Below, piece by piece: positions 12,300-22,899 of a stretch of DNA of 64,000 bases. How positions within the stretch are numbered: the first letter of the stretch is position 1; every line of letters starts with the position of its first letter. The position numbers and the translations under genes were made by a program. Source of the DNA: Echinarachnius parma. Taxonomy: Eukaryota; Echinodermata; Echinoidea; Clypeasteroida; Echinarachniidae. Location: assembly GCA_037951105.1 (NCBI GenBank), contig JBAMJV010009327.1, positions 1-64,000 on the forward strand. The letters run 5' to 3'. Below the pieces are notes generated by a model, which did not search any database, had not been told where the DNA came from, and saw nothing but the letters and a program-made list of their open reading frames with translations.

Positions 12300-13485
12300 G
12301 TTTGATAATGGATTTATTGAAAATATTAAAAATGATCGGACAAGAACTCGGACCCTGCTAAGAGCGTTCACCAAGGTAATCTTAACTATTTCTTTATATC
12401 ATGGTTACTCATGGCAACCAGTGACTCCGCCCCACACCAAAATCAATAGGCTTCATCCTCTTTCCTTAAGACACCTTCATACTCAAATAGAAAATGATCG
12501 ACAAGAACCTCGGACCTGTAGAGCGTTCACAAGGGTAATCTTAACTATTTCTTATATCATGGTTGACCATGGCAACCAGGACTCCGCCCCACACCAAAAT
12601 CTAAAGGCTTCATCCTCTTTACCTTATGACAAACCTTCATACAAATTAGAAAATGATCAGACAAGAACTCGGACCTGTAGAGCGTTCACAAGGTAATATT
12701 AACTATTTATTTATATCATGGTTACCATGGCAACCAGGAACCGCGCCCCACACCAAAATCAATAGGCTTCATCCTCTTTCCTTAATACACCTTCATACCA
12801 AATTAGAAAATGATCGGACAAGAACTCGGACCTGTAGAAGCGTTCACAAAGGTAATCTTAACTATTTCTTTATATCATGGTTACCATGGCAACCAGGGCT
12901 CCGCCCACAAACCACAAATCAATAGGCTTCATCCTCTTTCCTTAATACACCTTCATACCAAATTCAGAAAATGATCGGACAAGAACTCGGACCTGTAGAG
13001 CGTTCACAAGGTAATCTAACTATTTCTTTATATCATGGTTACCATGGCAACCAGGACTCCGCCCCACACCAAAATCAATAGGCTTCACTCCTCTTTCCTT
13101 AATACACCTTCATACCAAATTAGAAAATGATCGGACAAGAACTCGGACCTGTAGTAGCGTTCACAAAGGTAATCTCTTAAACTATTTCTTTATATCATGG
13201 TTACCATGGCAACCAGGACTCCGCCCCACACCAAAATCAATAGGCTTCATCCTCTTTCCTTAATACACCTTCATACCAAATTAAAAATGATCGGACAAGA
13301 AATCGGACTGTAGAGCGTTCACAAGGTAATCTTAACTATTTCTTTATATCATGGTTACCATGTGCAACCAGGACTCCGCCCACACACCAAAATCAATAGG
13401 CTTCATCCTCTTTCCTTAATACACCTTCATACCAAATTAGAAATGATCGGACAAGAACTCGGTACCTGTAGAGCGTTCAACAAGA
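12300..13485 (+). repeat. Tandem array, about seven units of roughly 160 bp
   Basis: Each unit reads from AAAATGATCGGACAAGAACT through CGGACCTGTAGAGCGTTCAC, a central GGTTACCATGGCAACCAGG, ACTCCGCCCCACACC and CTTCATCCTCTTTCCTTAA. Units start near 12330, 12493, 12650, 12807, 12968, 13126 and 13286, with a partial eighth near 13443. Spacing between exact central palindromes is 158-162 bp. Units are highly similar and differ mainly by scattered one-base indels. The array ends abruptly at a GC-rich block. Confidence 0.9.
12721..13213. promoter_or_regulatory. RFX X-box-like palindromes within the tandem array
   Basis: GTTACCATGGCAAC occurs exactly at 12721-12734, 12880-12893, 13038-13051 and 13200-13213. 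Versions with one extra base lie near 12405, 12561 and 13356. The string fits the X-box consensus bound by RFX factors (GTNRCC, 0-3 base spacer, RGYAAC). The sequence match is direct; any regulatory role is inference. Confidence 0.5.
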
Positions 13486-13660
13486 AAATCTCTGCGGCGG
13501 AAGCGCGGCGGAGAACGCGCGCGGACGCGGCGGCGGCGGCGCGACGAGGCCAAATCCATAGTATCCCCCGAAGTGGTTCGGGGGATACAATTAATCCTGA
13601 GGCGCGAAGCGCGAATCTAGCTGCCCGAGGCGCGAAGCGCCGAGCGAGCTAGTGAGTCAT
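13485..13660. other. GC-rich block with hairpins
   Basis: A CGG/GCG-rich run (13493-13548) is followed by a perfect short hairpin, TATCCCCCGAA facing TTCGGGGGATA (about 13561-13587). Two GAGGCGCGAAGCGC phrases follow (13600 and 13629). The GCGCGAAGCGCG motif recurs in the C-rich elements at 57.1 and 63.5 kb. No coding meaning was found. Confidence 0.45.
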
Positions 13661-14143
13661 AAAAGTTAATTCAGAAAAGAAATTATTACATTGAATGATA
13701 AGACCATATTCCAGATATTATTATATAGGGTCTACATTTTCAATACATTTTTCAAATAAAACAGTTTGGTTTTCAGTTAAGATTTCAGTTGAGTTTCTGA
13801 ACTGCCAAATATTAAGAGAACATTTATTTTGGCGCAGGTAATTGGGAGTGGCGGATCGTAGGTCGTACTAATTGAGGGGGGTTGGGGGGGGAGTGGCACG
13901 AAGAGTAATTGAGGGCACACTTTTAATATACATTTCATTTATTTTGTAAAGAATTTTCCTGTTTTGTAATCAAAATAATTTGAGGTATGTGTCATCATGC
14001 CCCCGAAATCTCTCCACTGGTTATCAGGGCCTGCAATTTCAAATAGATGTGCCTTGTGTTTGAGCCATGATATGGGCATACTCAGGGGAGTGGTCGTGCC
14101 CCCGCGCCTCATAATAATATGATCAAAAAACAATATTGAACAT

Positions 14144-14270
14144 CACTGGCGCTAAATCTGTCCGGAAAACACATGCGTTGGGGGGTCGAGCAATTGTTCA
14201 CAAACAGTTTGTGAACAATTGCTCGACCCCCCAATGCATTGTGCTTCCTGAACTGTGCTTTACGCCAGTG
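14144..14270. mobile_element. Foldback hAT-like MITE, copy 1
   Basis: 127 bp that are almost wholly self-complementary. The ends are CACTGGCG and CGCCAGTG and the centre is GTTCACAAAC facing GTTTGTGAAC. An 8-bp target duplication TTGAACAT lies at 14136-14143 and 14271-14278. Eight-base duplications and CA(G/C)TGGCG ends are typical of hAT elements. A second copy is at 48612-48736. Confidence 0.85.
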
Positions 14271-14744
14271 TTGAACATATAAGGCATGTAAGGGATTAAT
14301 ATTTGAAAAAAATACAGACAAACATAAGTTCAGCTCCCCTTTCCTCCATAATCAGTCCAACCACGTCAACGCCACTGGGAGTTAGGTCCATCGTCGGATT
14401 GGTAGGAAAGCTCCCTGCAAGAACCGTCACTCTTACAAGATTTGAAAAGAATATTGATCAAAATTATACAATAAAACAATTGACAAATCTGCACGGGTTT
14501 GAGCTACATGTCTTGGAGGATTGGGCTCTCGTGGATGATGTGACGGGCAGTATACTCGGCTTATAACACACACGCAGGCTAAGGTTGGTGTCAGGCTCTC
14601 CGATACACACAATGGCGTCTGTCCGACTTCTGGTGCGAAGCCTGGTTGAGGGTGGTGGCCCAATCTCTCACCCTTTCTACGCCGTGTACGCGGAGTTGTA
14701 TTTCTTATTTCTCTTTTGTCATGTAACACTATACGAATCAACCG

Positions 14745-17563
14745 TTAATTATTAATGTCAATAATATAACTCCACTTAAAAATAGGTTTAAAGTTCATTC
14801 TGTGTATTGCTATCTTGGATTCTCTCAGAAGTCCCTTCGCCTTCTCCGATTCCATGCGCCGCAGTTTTGGCTCAACTGCAAACATTAGACCCCCCTAATA
14901 GAAGAATGCCACCCTCATGATGAAAAACGGCAAGTTGTTAGCTCTGGGTTTTGTCGTATAGCCAACCTGTAGTATAAAAGGGACGAATATCATGAAGCAG
15001 ATTAATTATTTTTAATCTAAGAATGCTTTAAAACGAAACACTGCTATATCTTAATATCTCAATCGAGTGTGCTATGAGTAGAACAATATATTAGCTAGTG
15101 AATTCATTTGAGTCCTTTGAGGTACATTGTTATGTGAATGTATACATTTAATTCTTAATGAAGGAGGAAGATTGATCAATTTTGTTAGACACTTATTAAA
15201 TGCAAATTAATATAATAGTTATACATTGTCGATGAGTACATACCTGCCATCACTGGTCCCAATAATGCTCCCCAAACCTGCGCAAACCATGATCAGCGAT
15301 ATCGCCCTCCCCATATGCAGTCTTGCCACAGCATTCTCTAGCGAAAACCACCAGCAAGTTGAAGGTGATCCCACTTGTCGCTCCGAAGAAGAACGAAGCT
15401 ATGGCGTACAGCCAGTAAGTCGCCACAACTCGGTATAGAATCATAGTTCCGCCCAGCGCGAAGATGGCAACCCCCAAAGGAGCGTCGATGTGCGTATGAA
15501 GGTGGTGGTCGACGAGGAGGCCGCTGGCAGCTCGTCCAACGATGCTGCCAATGCCGACAAATGACATGAGAAGCGACGCAGCTTGCGGTTCGACTCCCCG
15601 GTAGACTAAGCTAGTAGGTAGGTGGTTCACCAGACCCCATCGTTGTGCTACTCCTAGGAAGACCGCTGCCAGTATCGGGAGGTAAATGCGGTAGCTGTGA
15701 CGAAGAATGGACCAGAGACCTTTCAAACTACCATGGGCGACCTCACCACCAGATTGGACTCTTGGCGCTGTTCATACTTAGGGAGATAACCTCGGACAAC
15801 CTCGCCGAAGTCGCACGGGAGCAGGTCATCGTTACGAGAGCCAGCACTAGTTTCCCCGTCCTCAGGTTTCTTGACTTCCATTACAAGTTTAACTTCGCCG
15901 TCAGAAGCAATGTGCGTGTTGGTCTTTGGAAAATACGAACTGTTATTGCCGTTCGAGATGGGGCTTTGGTTATATTTTACTTTACAGTTTTGTAAAGATC
16001 TGTCGTCTCCCCATTGTCGATTTTTTACCAAAATTCTGTTTTCTGTTGACATCCCGGTTTTTAGATCAGAAACAACAAGTGAATCCCCAGCTGCATCACT
16101 ATTTGAGTGTCCGTTGCTGTCACACGGTATCAACTTCGTCAGGCCATTCCATGAATGTCATTGGCATTTCCGGTGTCATCTCTGTTATAGATTCCTTTAC
16201 CAAAGGGGCCTCGGGTGGTTATTGTTGCAGAAAGTATGCCGGGTTTGTCATCAAAGGTAGATGACGTATTAACGTTATGAACATCGCCATCCACTGTTAG
16301 ACCGCGTCGTCCTCTGAAGCTATATACCTACGTACATGACAAACATTTATCCGCCAGTAGAGGACGGAGCTCTACCAGTGGTTTCTTTGTTGGCTTCCAA
16401 TTTCTGTGCTCGACCAAAATCGTCCTCTACCATGTCTACAGCTACATTAACCTTATATCCAAAGAGGGATTCCGACATCAGCATTGTCATCCTTGTCGAT
16501 ACAAAATGTTGACTATCCTTTGCTGAGATCGAAGCCTCCCTCTAGCCTGTCTAGTGATTTGTCAACTCTTAGATGGTGGCATTGATATTGAAGTGTTTTC
16601 GCGATTCACTTGCTTCATTCCTAGATGACAATCTCTTCCACGCGCTTTCTGGGTCTTAGGAGCATTCCAAGGAACACCAGATGACTCGCTATGGCCCGAA
16701 ACACACACGCAAGGCATCCGCGCCAACCGATAGGTGTCCACGAGGTACTGCAGCAACGGTGGGATGTCGAAGATACCAAAGCCAGTCGCCTGCGCTACTG
16801 ATGCCTCGAACATGGTGCCAAAGTTCTTGCTGAAGTAGGAGACGAGTGCGACTTTATGAAGCAGAAATAGATTGCTCCCCGCGAAGCAAGCGAGAATCCT
16901 GATGAACACAACAGGAACGGAAATTGTCAACACAATTTGATAATAGGTGAAATACCACGAATATATAATATGCATGGCCCACTTTGTATCTAAGGCAGTC
17001 AGCCTTATGAATCATGCCCCATTATATATATATATTTTTTTTTTAAAGTATGCCACCCAACGCAACTTGCCTGCTTGAAATCAAACGCTACTCAAATGAC
17101 TTGCATTGAAACACCAAGTTGTGTTGATCGCAAATCCTTTTTTACAACACCCCCCCAGTAGAATTCCTGATTCGAAATCAATAAGAAACTTTGGTATAAG
17201 CGCTTATATTATCCTGAATATCATTATTCATATACAAGCTTAAAATGCTACTGATAGACCTCGTGTGTTTTGTATCATGTTATTATGCACTCTCTCTCTC
17301 CTCTGTTACAAACTGCGACTGGTTTATTGGTACGAACGTCCTCCATAATTAATTGTGAAACATGCAGGAATCATACTGCAATGTGAACGGGGAGAATATA
17401 TAATTTAAAAACGTACATGAGAGCAAATCCAAAGTGTAAAGATCATGATAAACCTGACGGCACAAAGGCTCCTAGCCAGAACCCCAACAGACCATAAACG
17501 CAACCGCCCAAGTCACCACAACCGCCCGTAACCGATCCGATCCATCCAGACTACCGGATAGAC
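14745..17563 (-). pseudogene. Monocarboxylate-transporter-like (SLC16/MFS) gene, frame-broken
   Basis: SLC16 proteins carry monocarboxylates or related solutes across membranes with 12 TM helices and a long central loop. Recognised exons on the minus strand are as follows. First, 17563-17417 (TM1, WAVAFMVCWGS and LGAFVPSGLS; acceptor TTTGCCAG, donor GTACGT). Second, 16898-15244 (TM3-TM10, including ALVSYFSKNF, PPLLQYLVDTY, GWRGCLACVF, the acidic loop and the second half; donor GTATGT). Third, 14966-14745 (GWLYD, last TM, tail ending VDINN-like before TAA; acceptor TACTACAG). I could not find an exon for TM2 or a start codon. Reading the family consensus needs frame changes near 16735, 15760, 15315, 15255 and 14935, mostly consistent with one extra base. 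Introns argue against a retrocopy. It is either an unprocessed pseudogene or an intact gene with assembly indels. Confidence 0.75.
15244..16898 (-). other. Large central exon of the transporter-like gene
   Basis: Starts after an acceptor TTGTGTTCATCAG and ends at a donor CAG/GTATGT. It encodes, in changing frames, the family's SYFSKNFG-type helix 4 entry, PPLLQYLVDTY then GWRG (helix 5-6), RPRKR and the central loop (DKDDNADVGIPLW, then 16133-15723 SNGHSNSDAAGD, SRNDDLLPCDFGE). The second bundle follows: GLWSILRHSYRIYLP, LPTSLVYRGVEPQAASLLMS, GIGSIVGRAASGLL, WLYAIASFFFGATSGITFN, and after another frame change GRAISLIMVCAGLGSIIG. The loop's acidic, low-conservation character is normal for SLC16. 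Confidence 0.7.
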
Positions 17564-17916
17564 CTGGCAAAGATAACACATAGGAAAACGACAGAGTATC
17601 CGCTTACAACATAAAATACAACAATTATATACTATAAATATTTATATAAAATATATAAAAGAAGGCTAAATCATTACAAGTTAGTCCAAAGCTGCAATAA
17701 TTTTCCAAATTTAAAGAAGACAATACAAACTAAGAAAGTTAGGGTGCACAAAACGCTGCTACAAATTGCAGCCCCCCTTAACGGGTGCAATTCTCTACAC
17801 CCCAAATTGGGGTATTGTCACCCTAATTGTTTAATTTGTCCACCCCATAGGGTGCAGACCCCACTTATGAGTGTTGCTGTTGTAGCAGCGTTTCTTAGTT
17901 TGTCACGCATACGTAG

Positions 17917-18540
17917 AATGAAGAAAGAAGAAGAAAAGGATGTGACGAAGACGAAGAAGAGGAGGAAGAACAAGGAAAAGAAGAAGAAGGAGGAGAGAAG
18001 AAGAAGAGAGAAGAAGAAGAAGAAGAAGAAGATAGAAGAAGTAATAAGAAGAAAAGAGAAGAGAAGCGAAGAGAGAAGAGAAAAGGAAGAAAAGAAAAGA
18101 AAGGAGAAGAAAAAGAAGTAAGAAGAAGAAGAGAGAAGAAGAAGAAGAAGAAGAAGAAGAAGACGAAGGAAGAAGACGAAGAAGAAGAGCAAGAATAGAC
18201 GAAGAAGAAGACGAAGAAGAAACAAGATCGAAGACTAAGAAGAAGACAAGAAGAAGACGAAGAAGACGAAGAAGACGAAGAAGAAGAAGAAGAGAAGAGA
18301 AGAGAAAAGAAGAAGAAAGAAGAAGAAAGAAGAATGAAGAGAAGAGACGAAAAGAAAAGAAGAAAAGAAGAAGAAGATGAAGAAGAAAGAAGAAAGAAGA
18401 AGAAAGAAAGAATAAGAAGAAGAAAAGACAGAAGAAGAAGAAGACGAAGAAGAAGAAGAAGAGAGAAGAAGAAGAAAGAGAAAGAATAAGAAGAGAAGAA
18501 GAAGAAGAAGAAAAGCAGATGGAGGATATGAAGAAGAAAT
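17917..18540 (+). repeat. Imperfect GAA/AAG polypurine tract, about 620 bp
   Basis: Nearly uninterrupted purines on the plus strand built from AAG/GAA units with GA and AAAG variations and occasional C. The open frames it creates on both strands (poly-K/E/R or poly-S/F/L) are artefacts of the repeat. Such tracts can form triplex DNA. Confidence 0.9.
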
Positions 18541-18720
18541 GTTTGCATTTGGCCTCTCTTCTGGGCAGATTAATGAAGACCTAGTACTGCAAGATCCATT
18601 TGTCACTAACCTAGATGATATGAAAAAGTGCGACACTGGCGATGATACTGACTATGTCCAATGGTGCAGTTCGAATGGTCTTCCGCATAGGATAAGGTAT
18701 ATCCACTGACAAGGATCATA
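18540..18720 (+). other. Open stretch right of the GAA tract, unassigned
   Basis: The plus strand is open for about 60 codons (18521-18708), with a varied, non-repetitive reading (FAFGLSSGQINEDLVLQ, then DDMKKCDTGDDTDYVQWCSS). A donor-like AAG/GTATAT lies near 18695. I do not recognise the reading. It could be an exon or part of a decayed element. Confidence 0.2.
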
Positions 18721-18819
18721 GCTTCGGCTAGAAACTTCCCAAGATCGTTGCGATCAACACTAACCCACCTCATCTCTTTCTGGTTTCTGTTAAACTGCCA
18801 TGTTTTGTCATATATACAA

Positions 18820-18960
18820 AAGTGTGGTTGAAAAATGGATCAATATTAGTCTAAGTTTTTCGAATTTCCCTTTCGTTAAAAAATATATTTTTGATTGGAG
18901 TAAGTGCAATAGTTAGTGAATATCACTTTGCATTTTCGCTCATTGTACTGGCTATTCAGC
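18820..18960 (+). repeat. Dispersed repeat R1, copy 2 (diverged)
   Basis: Text around TTTCCCTTTCGTTAAAAA, then TTTTTGATTGGAG, then TCACTTTGCATTTTCGCTCA, matches copies at 8595-9420 and 24285-24560. This copy lacks the MITE. Confidence 0.6.
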
Positions 18961-21180
18961 TAGAGAGTGAGTGGTTGAAAAAGAAAGTGAGATCTAGTGA
19001 AAGCTAGCACAAATACGAGCGACAGTATGAACAAGTGAGAAGATGTGCCAAACAGAAGAAAGATATTTCAAAACAGAAAGGAAAACATCAGAGTAACCAG
19101 ACGAGACTTTTGACCGAACTGATACACATCAAGAAACATTCAGCAATCACTTCTAACACAAGGGTTGGACATCAGAACACTCTATGCTAGGACAATCCAA
19201 CATAATCTGCTGGAAAGAAAGCTGACAACTTGAAGTTGATGAAATTGTGCCCTGCATTCTCAAATCAGAGATATTTAAATGCACTGAAAGCTGTACTAGC
19301 AAGACTGTAGGAACTGACAACATCATTAGATTTACCAAAATACTAACAGAACTCTGTATGAAAATGTATGATGAAGAAAAGTGGTCATCCAATCCAAGAA
19401 AAGTATTTTGATTCCTATGAATGAAGGATGCCAACACCAACCAAATTCGATACGAACACAGACACATAAGCCTATTATATCACCGGCATCCCAAAAAAAA
19501 TACGCTACAAAGTATTACAACGTAAGCTAGAGCAAAAGCATAGAGAATATCTTGGAGGAAAATCATTTGTTTTCGTAAAAGCAAAAGCAACCAGATAAGC
19601 CAATTGCAATGACTAAGGTCCTCAGCTAAATGAAGTATCGAACACAAGTGAGACATATTATACGTTTGTCGTTGTTGATTTCGAAAAAGCTTTTGGACCG
19701 AGAGCCTGTGGAGAAGCTAAATAGAAACTCAATGAAATTGAGTAGCTCGGATAGACCCATGCTACATTCCGATCTCATATTACCTATTGTGCCATTCATT
19801 GAAAAGTGAAACTTATTCGAAAAATTAAGTTTAATTTTTCTGTATAATTGTCCATTTAGAATGATCCATGTTAAACTTCATGAAATACATAAGTTGAAGT
19901 TAAATGAAACCTTATTACTCATTTGACATACATTTACATATTACAATTCTATTCTAAAATCATAATTCAAAAAATAATCAAGATATCAAAAAGGATGACA
20001 TTAACAAGCTCAAACTCTCTCCTCCTGTACATTATACCAACTCCTTGAAAAATTCAACCTTTCAATTCTTTCTAAAACCCGATCAAAAAAAAACAAATTC
20101 CCATTTCCATTCAAATGTAATGTCACAACAAAAACACGTGAACAAATCACCCAAATAGACACTCACAACGTTCCACATAATACTAACATAATATAAAAAA
20201 CAACGTTGATATTAGTCTCATTCATTGCTATTGTTGTACTTACAAATTTAGTACTTCTCTTAAAAAGGAACATTATAGCCTATCATATTTTAAAGAATTT
20301 TCCAGATGAAATTTAGTTATATAAAAGCCTCCGTCGAATTCCACACACGAGGACCCAAGCCAATTAACCTGCTGACATTGATTACAATCCTTATAAAATC
20401 TTTGTGTTAAGTTTGAAAGACTACAACATAATCAGTCCACATATACGTAAAAACATATAAGTACTCATACTTACTAAATATAAATCATCCCATTCAAAAT
20501 CTGTCAGGTTTTGTTCACACACGTACGCAAGAATGAGCCAATAATTACAATCAAGTCAATCAACAAGTCACAGCACACTGCCCACGCCTTGCACAATACC
20601 AAGATGCCCACTCACCTCTACTATTCAACATCTATGTCGAAGAAATGTCAAGAAGACATTAAAAACATGTTGCTCCTCTCAAGCTGTCGTTATGCAATGA
20701 TCAGCAATGATAACAATCACCGAACGAATGACTACAAGAACAGGTAACAAAGCTAATAACAACAGCGAACAGTACGCAACTGCCGCAACGATAAACAAGA
20801 TGTCCTAAATCAAGGAAAACCAAGGTGAAGAGAATAACAAACCTACCGACCAATCTGAGAATCAGCTATCATGAACAAATTTATGAACAGTACAGAGTGT
20901 TCAAGTATCTGGTAGCGATCTTTTGAAGTGGAAGGTATTCGAGAGAAATCAGAACCTAGAATCAGAATGAAGAAAAGCTTTCATGAAATCGACGAAACTT
21001 TCACACTGAGTATAAATCTCAATTTGAAGAAAGTTAGTGAAGCATCCTCTATTGCATTTGAAGCATGGACCAAATCATAAAATCTGACAAACAGCAGAGC
21101 GAATCGTTCGAATGTGGTGCTGGAGACAGCATCTAAAGATCTCATGACAGATCAAATGTATTCAATTATTATTATTAAGT
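18960..21180 (+). mobile_element. Decayed LINE (endonuclease-reverse transcriptase type)
   Basis: Plus-strand fragments in order match one RT. First comes a pre-finger and finger segment (about 19230-19480, SEIFKCTESC, KTVGTDNIIRF, LTELCMKMYDEEKW, HISLL). Next is AKSIEH-like text and VDFEKAF-like text (about 19600-19700), then a PLLFNIYVEEM block (about 20605-20650). After the palm come YRVFKYLVAIF (about 20895-20930), REIRT...RMKK (about 20940-20975) and a WCWRQHLKIS-like end (about 21110-21145). Stops and frame changes are everywhere. The RT core between 19760 and 20480 is AT-rich and unreadable; it may be an insertion or may simply be too decayed. No tail or target duplication was identified. 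Confidence 0.65.
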
Positions 21181-21775
21181 CTTCTTTAAATAAAAATACA
21201 GGTAGGCAACCTCAGTTGAAAACTGCTTACAGGTGCGCCCTGTATACAAATGAAAAAAAATTTAATGTCGACATAGTAAATAAGTTACGTACATTGTACA
21301 CATTAATCTCAGATCAACAGATCTAGCTAATATTAAAACACACATAAAACAGCATTTAAAAAGGCACTAATTAACTTTACAACAATCAAGCGATAAAAAC
21401 AAAATCGCAATGAAACAGATCTCAATGTATACTTTATTATTATAAGCATAACCTTACAACTGTGTGGCTCCTCCCAAAATGCAACGCCGTGACGTACTCT
21501 ACGTTTATTATCATGAACAATTTCTAAATATTACACATTGCATTTACACCTACAATTCCCGCAACACGCACGAAGTTTTCTTCTTTTATTTCCCTACATT
21601 AACCCAAAACAACGCCCCACTCCTGTAGGCAATGGTAGGCAAGCCACATAATTTAGCTATATCCTTTGGTTTGCATGTAAATTATTCATAGTGTGACATG
21701 ATGGTCTGGTTTCGTGTATCTAAGTTTGTATGAAAGCTACATGCATATGTCACTACAATGGGGTATATTACTAAT
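21180..21775. other. Unassigned flank of the Mutator-like element
   Basis: No gene or repeat recognised. The last nine bases (21767-21775, ATTACTAAT) are the left copy of the target duplication of the element that follows. Confidence 0.4.
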
Positions 21776-22815
21776 GAATCCAGGACAAACTCGGCCAACG
21801 GATAACTCGACCCTTACCACTCGCCAACGACCCTTACCTACTCGGCCAACCCGAGTTGGTAGGGGTCCGGTCTGACTTCGGACAACTCGACCCCTTTTTA
21901 TTTTTGTTTAATTGTCGACATTTAAATATTTTTTCTAAATCAAAAGTAATAAAATGGGAAGAAACGGTAATTCACGGGCATCATGTGTAAATTTTGTTAC
22001 GGGAAATAAAGTATTTGTTGGAGATAATTTGATTTTTGAAAGGTCATACTTCTGGTGGTTTTTTTCCCTCGTCGCCAAGATTTTGTCACGTGATATCCTC
22101 CGCACTTCGAACCCACTCGACAGTCGATTTGTGCCTATTTTTCAATCAATTCGCCTTGAAACAAAATTTAATAACTGTTCGCTTAAATTGGAGTTTTGTG
22201 AGTCTCAAGCTGTTAAATTTTGTTGACATGAACTCTTAAACGTACATTTTCAAGCACAAAACTCTCCTAATCGCGAGTGGCTTCAAGCCCAGTTACGTAT
22301 GACATCCTCCGCACTCGGCCGTTATTGGTAAGTGACAAAGTCGATTTGTGTCTAATTTTCAATCAATTCGCCTTGAAACAAAATATTTAATAACTGTTCG
22401 CTTAAATAGGAGTTTTGTGTGTCTCAAGCTGTTAAATTTTGTTGACATGACACTCTTAAACGTACATTTTCAAGCACAAAACTCTCCTAATCGCCGAGTG
22501 GCTTCAAGCCCCAGTTCGTATGCCGTGCAGTGGCGCCGTGGTGCCCTAAGCTACAGGGCGGCCTTCGCATCGACAAGTCCGCCAGCCGCAGCGGCCTGCC
22601 CTTGTTCTGGGACTACGCTACGCTGTGTTCGCAAGTGGGTCGTATTGACCGAGTAATTTTTGTATGGAATTCTCTTTATTAGACCAAATACATAGCCCCT
22701 ATGCTAAGATTGAACCCCACATTTTCATATTTGATGGACAATTTCTTGATTTAGTTTCTGGTGGCCATAATAAACAACAAATTGAGTGGGTAAGGCAAGT
22801 AAAAATGTACCCGCT
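21776..22815 (+). repeat. Left long terminal inverted repeat of the Mutator-like element
   Basis: Matches the reverse complement of 27027-28071 over about 1.04 kb with scattered differences. It contains its own direct duplication of about 210 bp (about 22096-22300 and 22306-22520, sharing ATTTTCAATCAATTCGCCTT and CACAAAACTCTCCTAATCGC). A GC-rich patch follows (22525-22640). Similarity to the right side resumes at 22816-22895, against 26375-26445, on the far side of the nested insertion. Confidence 0.85.
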
Positions 22816-22899
22816 AAACAGTCGGTCGCGAAGGTTTCCAGGGCCAGGCCACGCTGCGCTGGCCGGACGTGTTCAGCTACGGCAATTGTAATTTGTATC

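Noticed and set aside
12300-13485. Direct repeats resembling a CRISPR array
   Set aside because: Units are contiguous 160-bp repeats without unique spacers, and the context is animal DNA with introns and LINEs.
17744-18636. Long lysine/glutamate- and serine/phenylalanine-rich frames in several phases
   Set aside because: They are translations of the GAA tract; every frame is open because the repeat lacks stops.
22348-22656. 102-codon frame in the left arm of the Mutator-like element as a transposase piece
   Set aside because: It lies in the inverted terminal repeat, is not kept open in the right arm, and shows no transposase motif.
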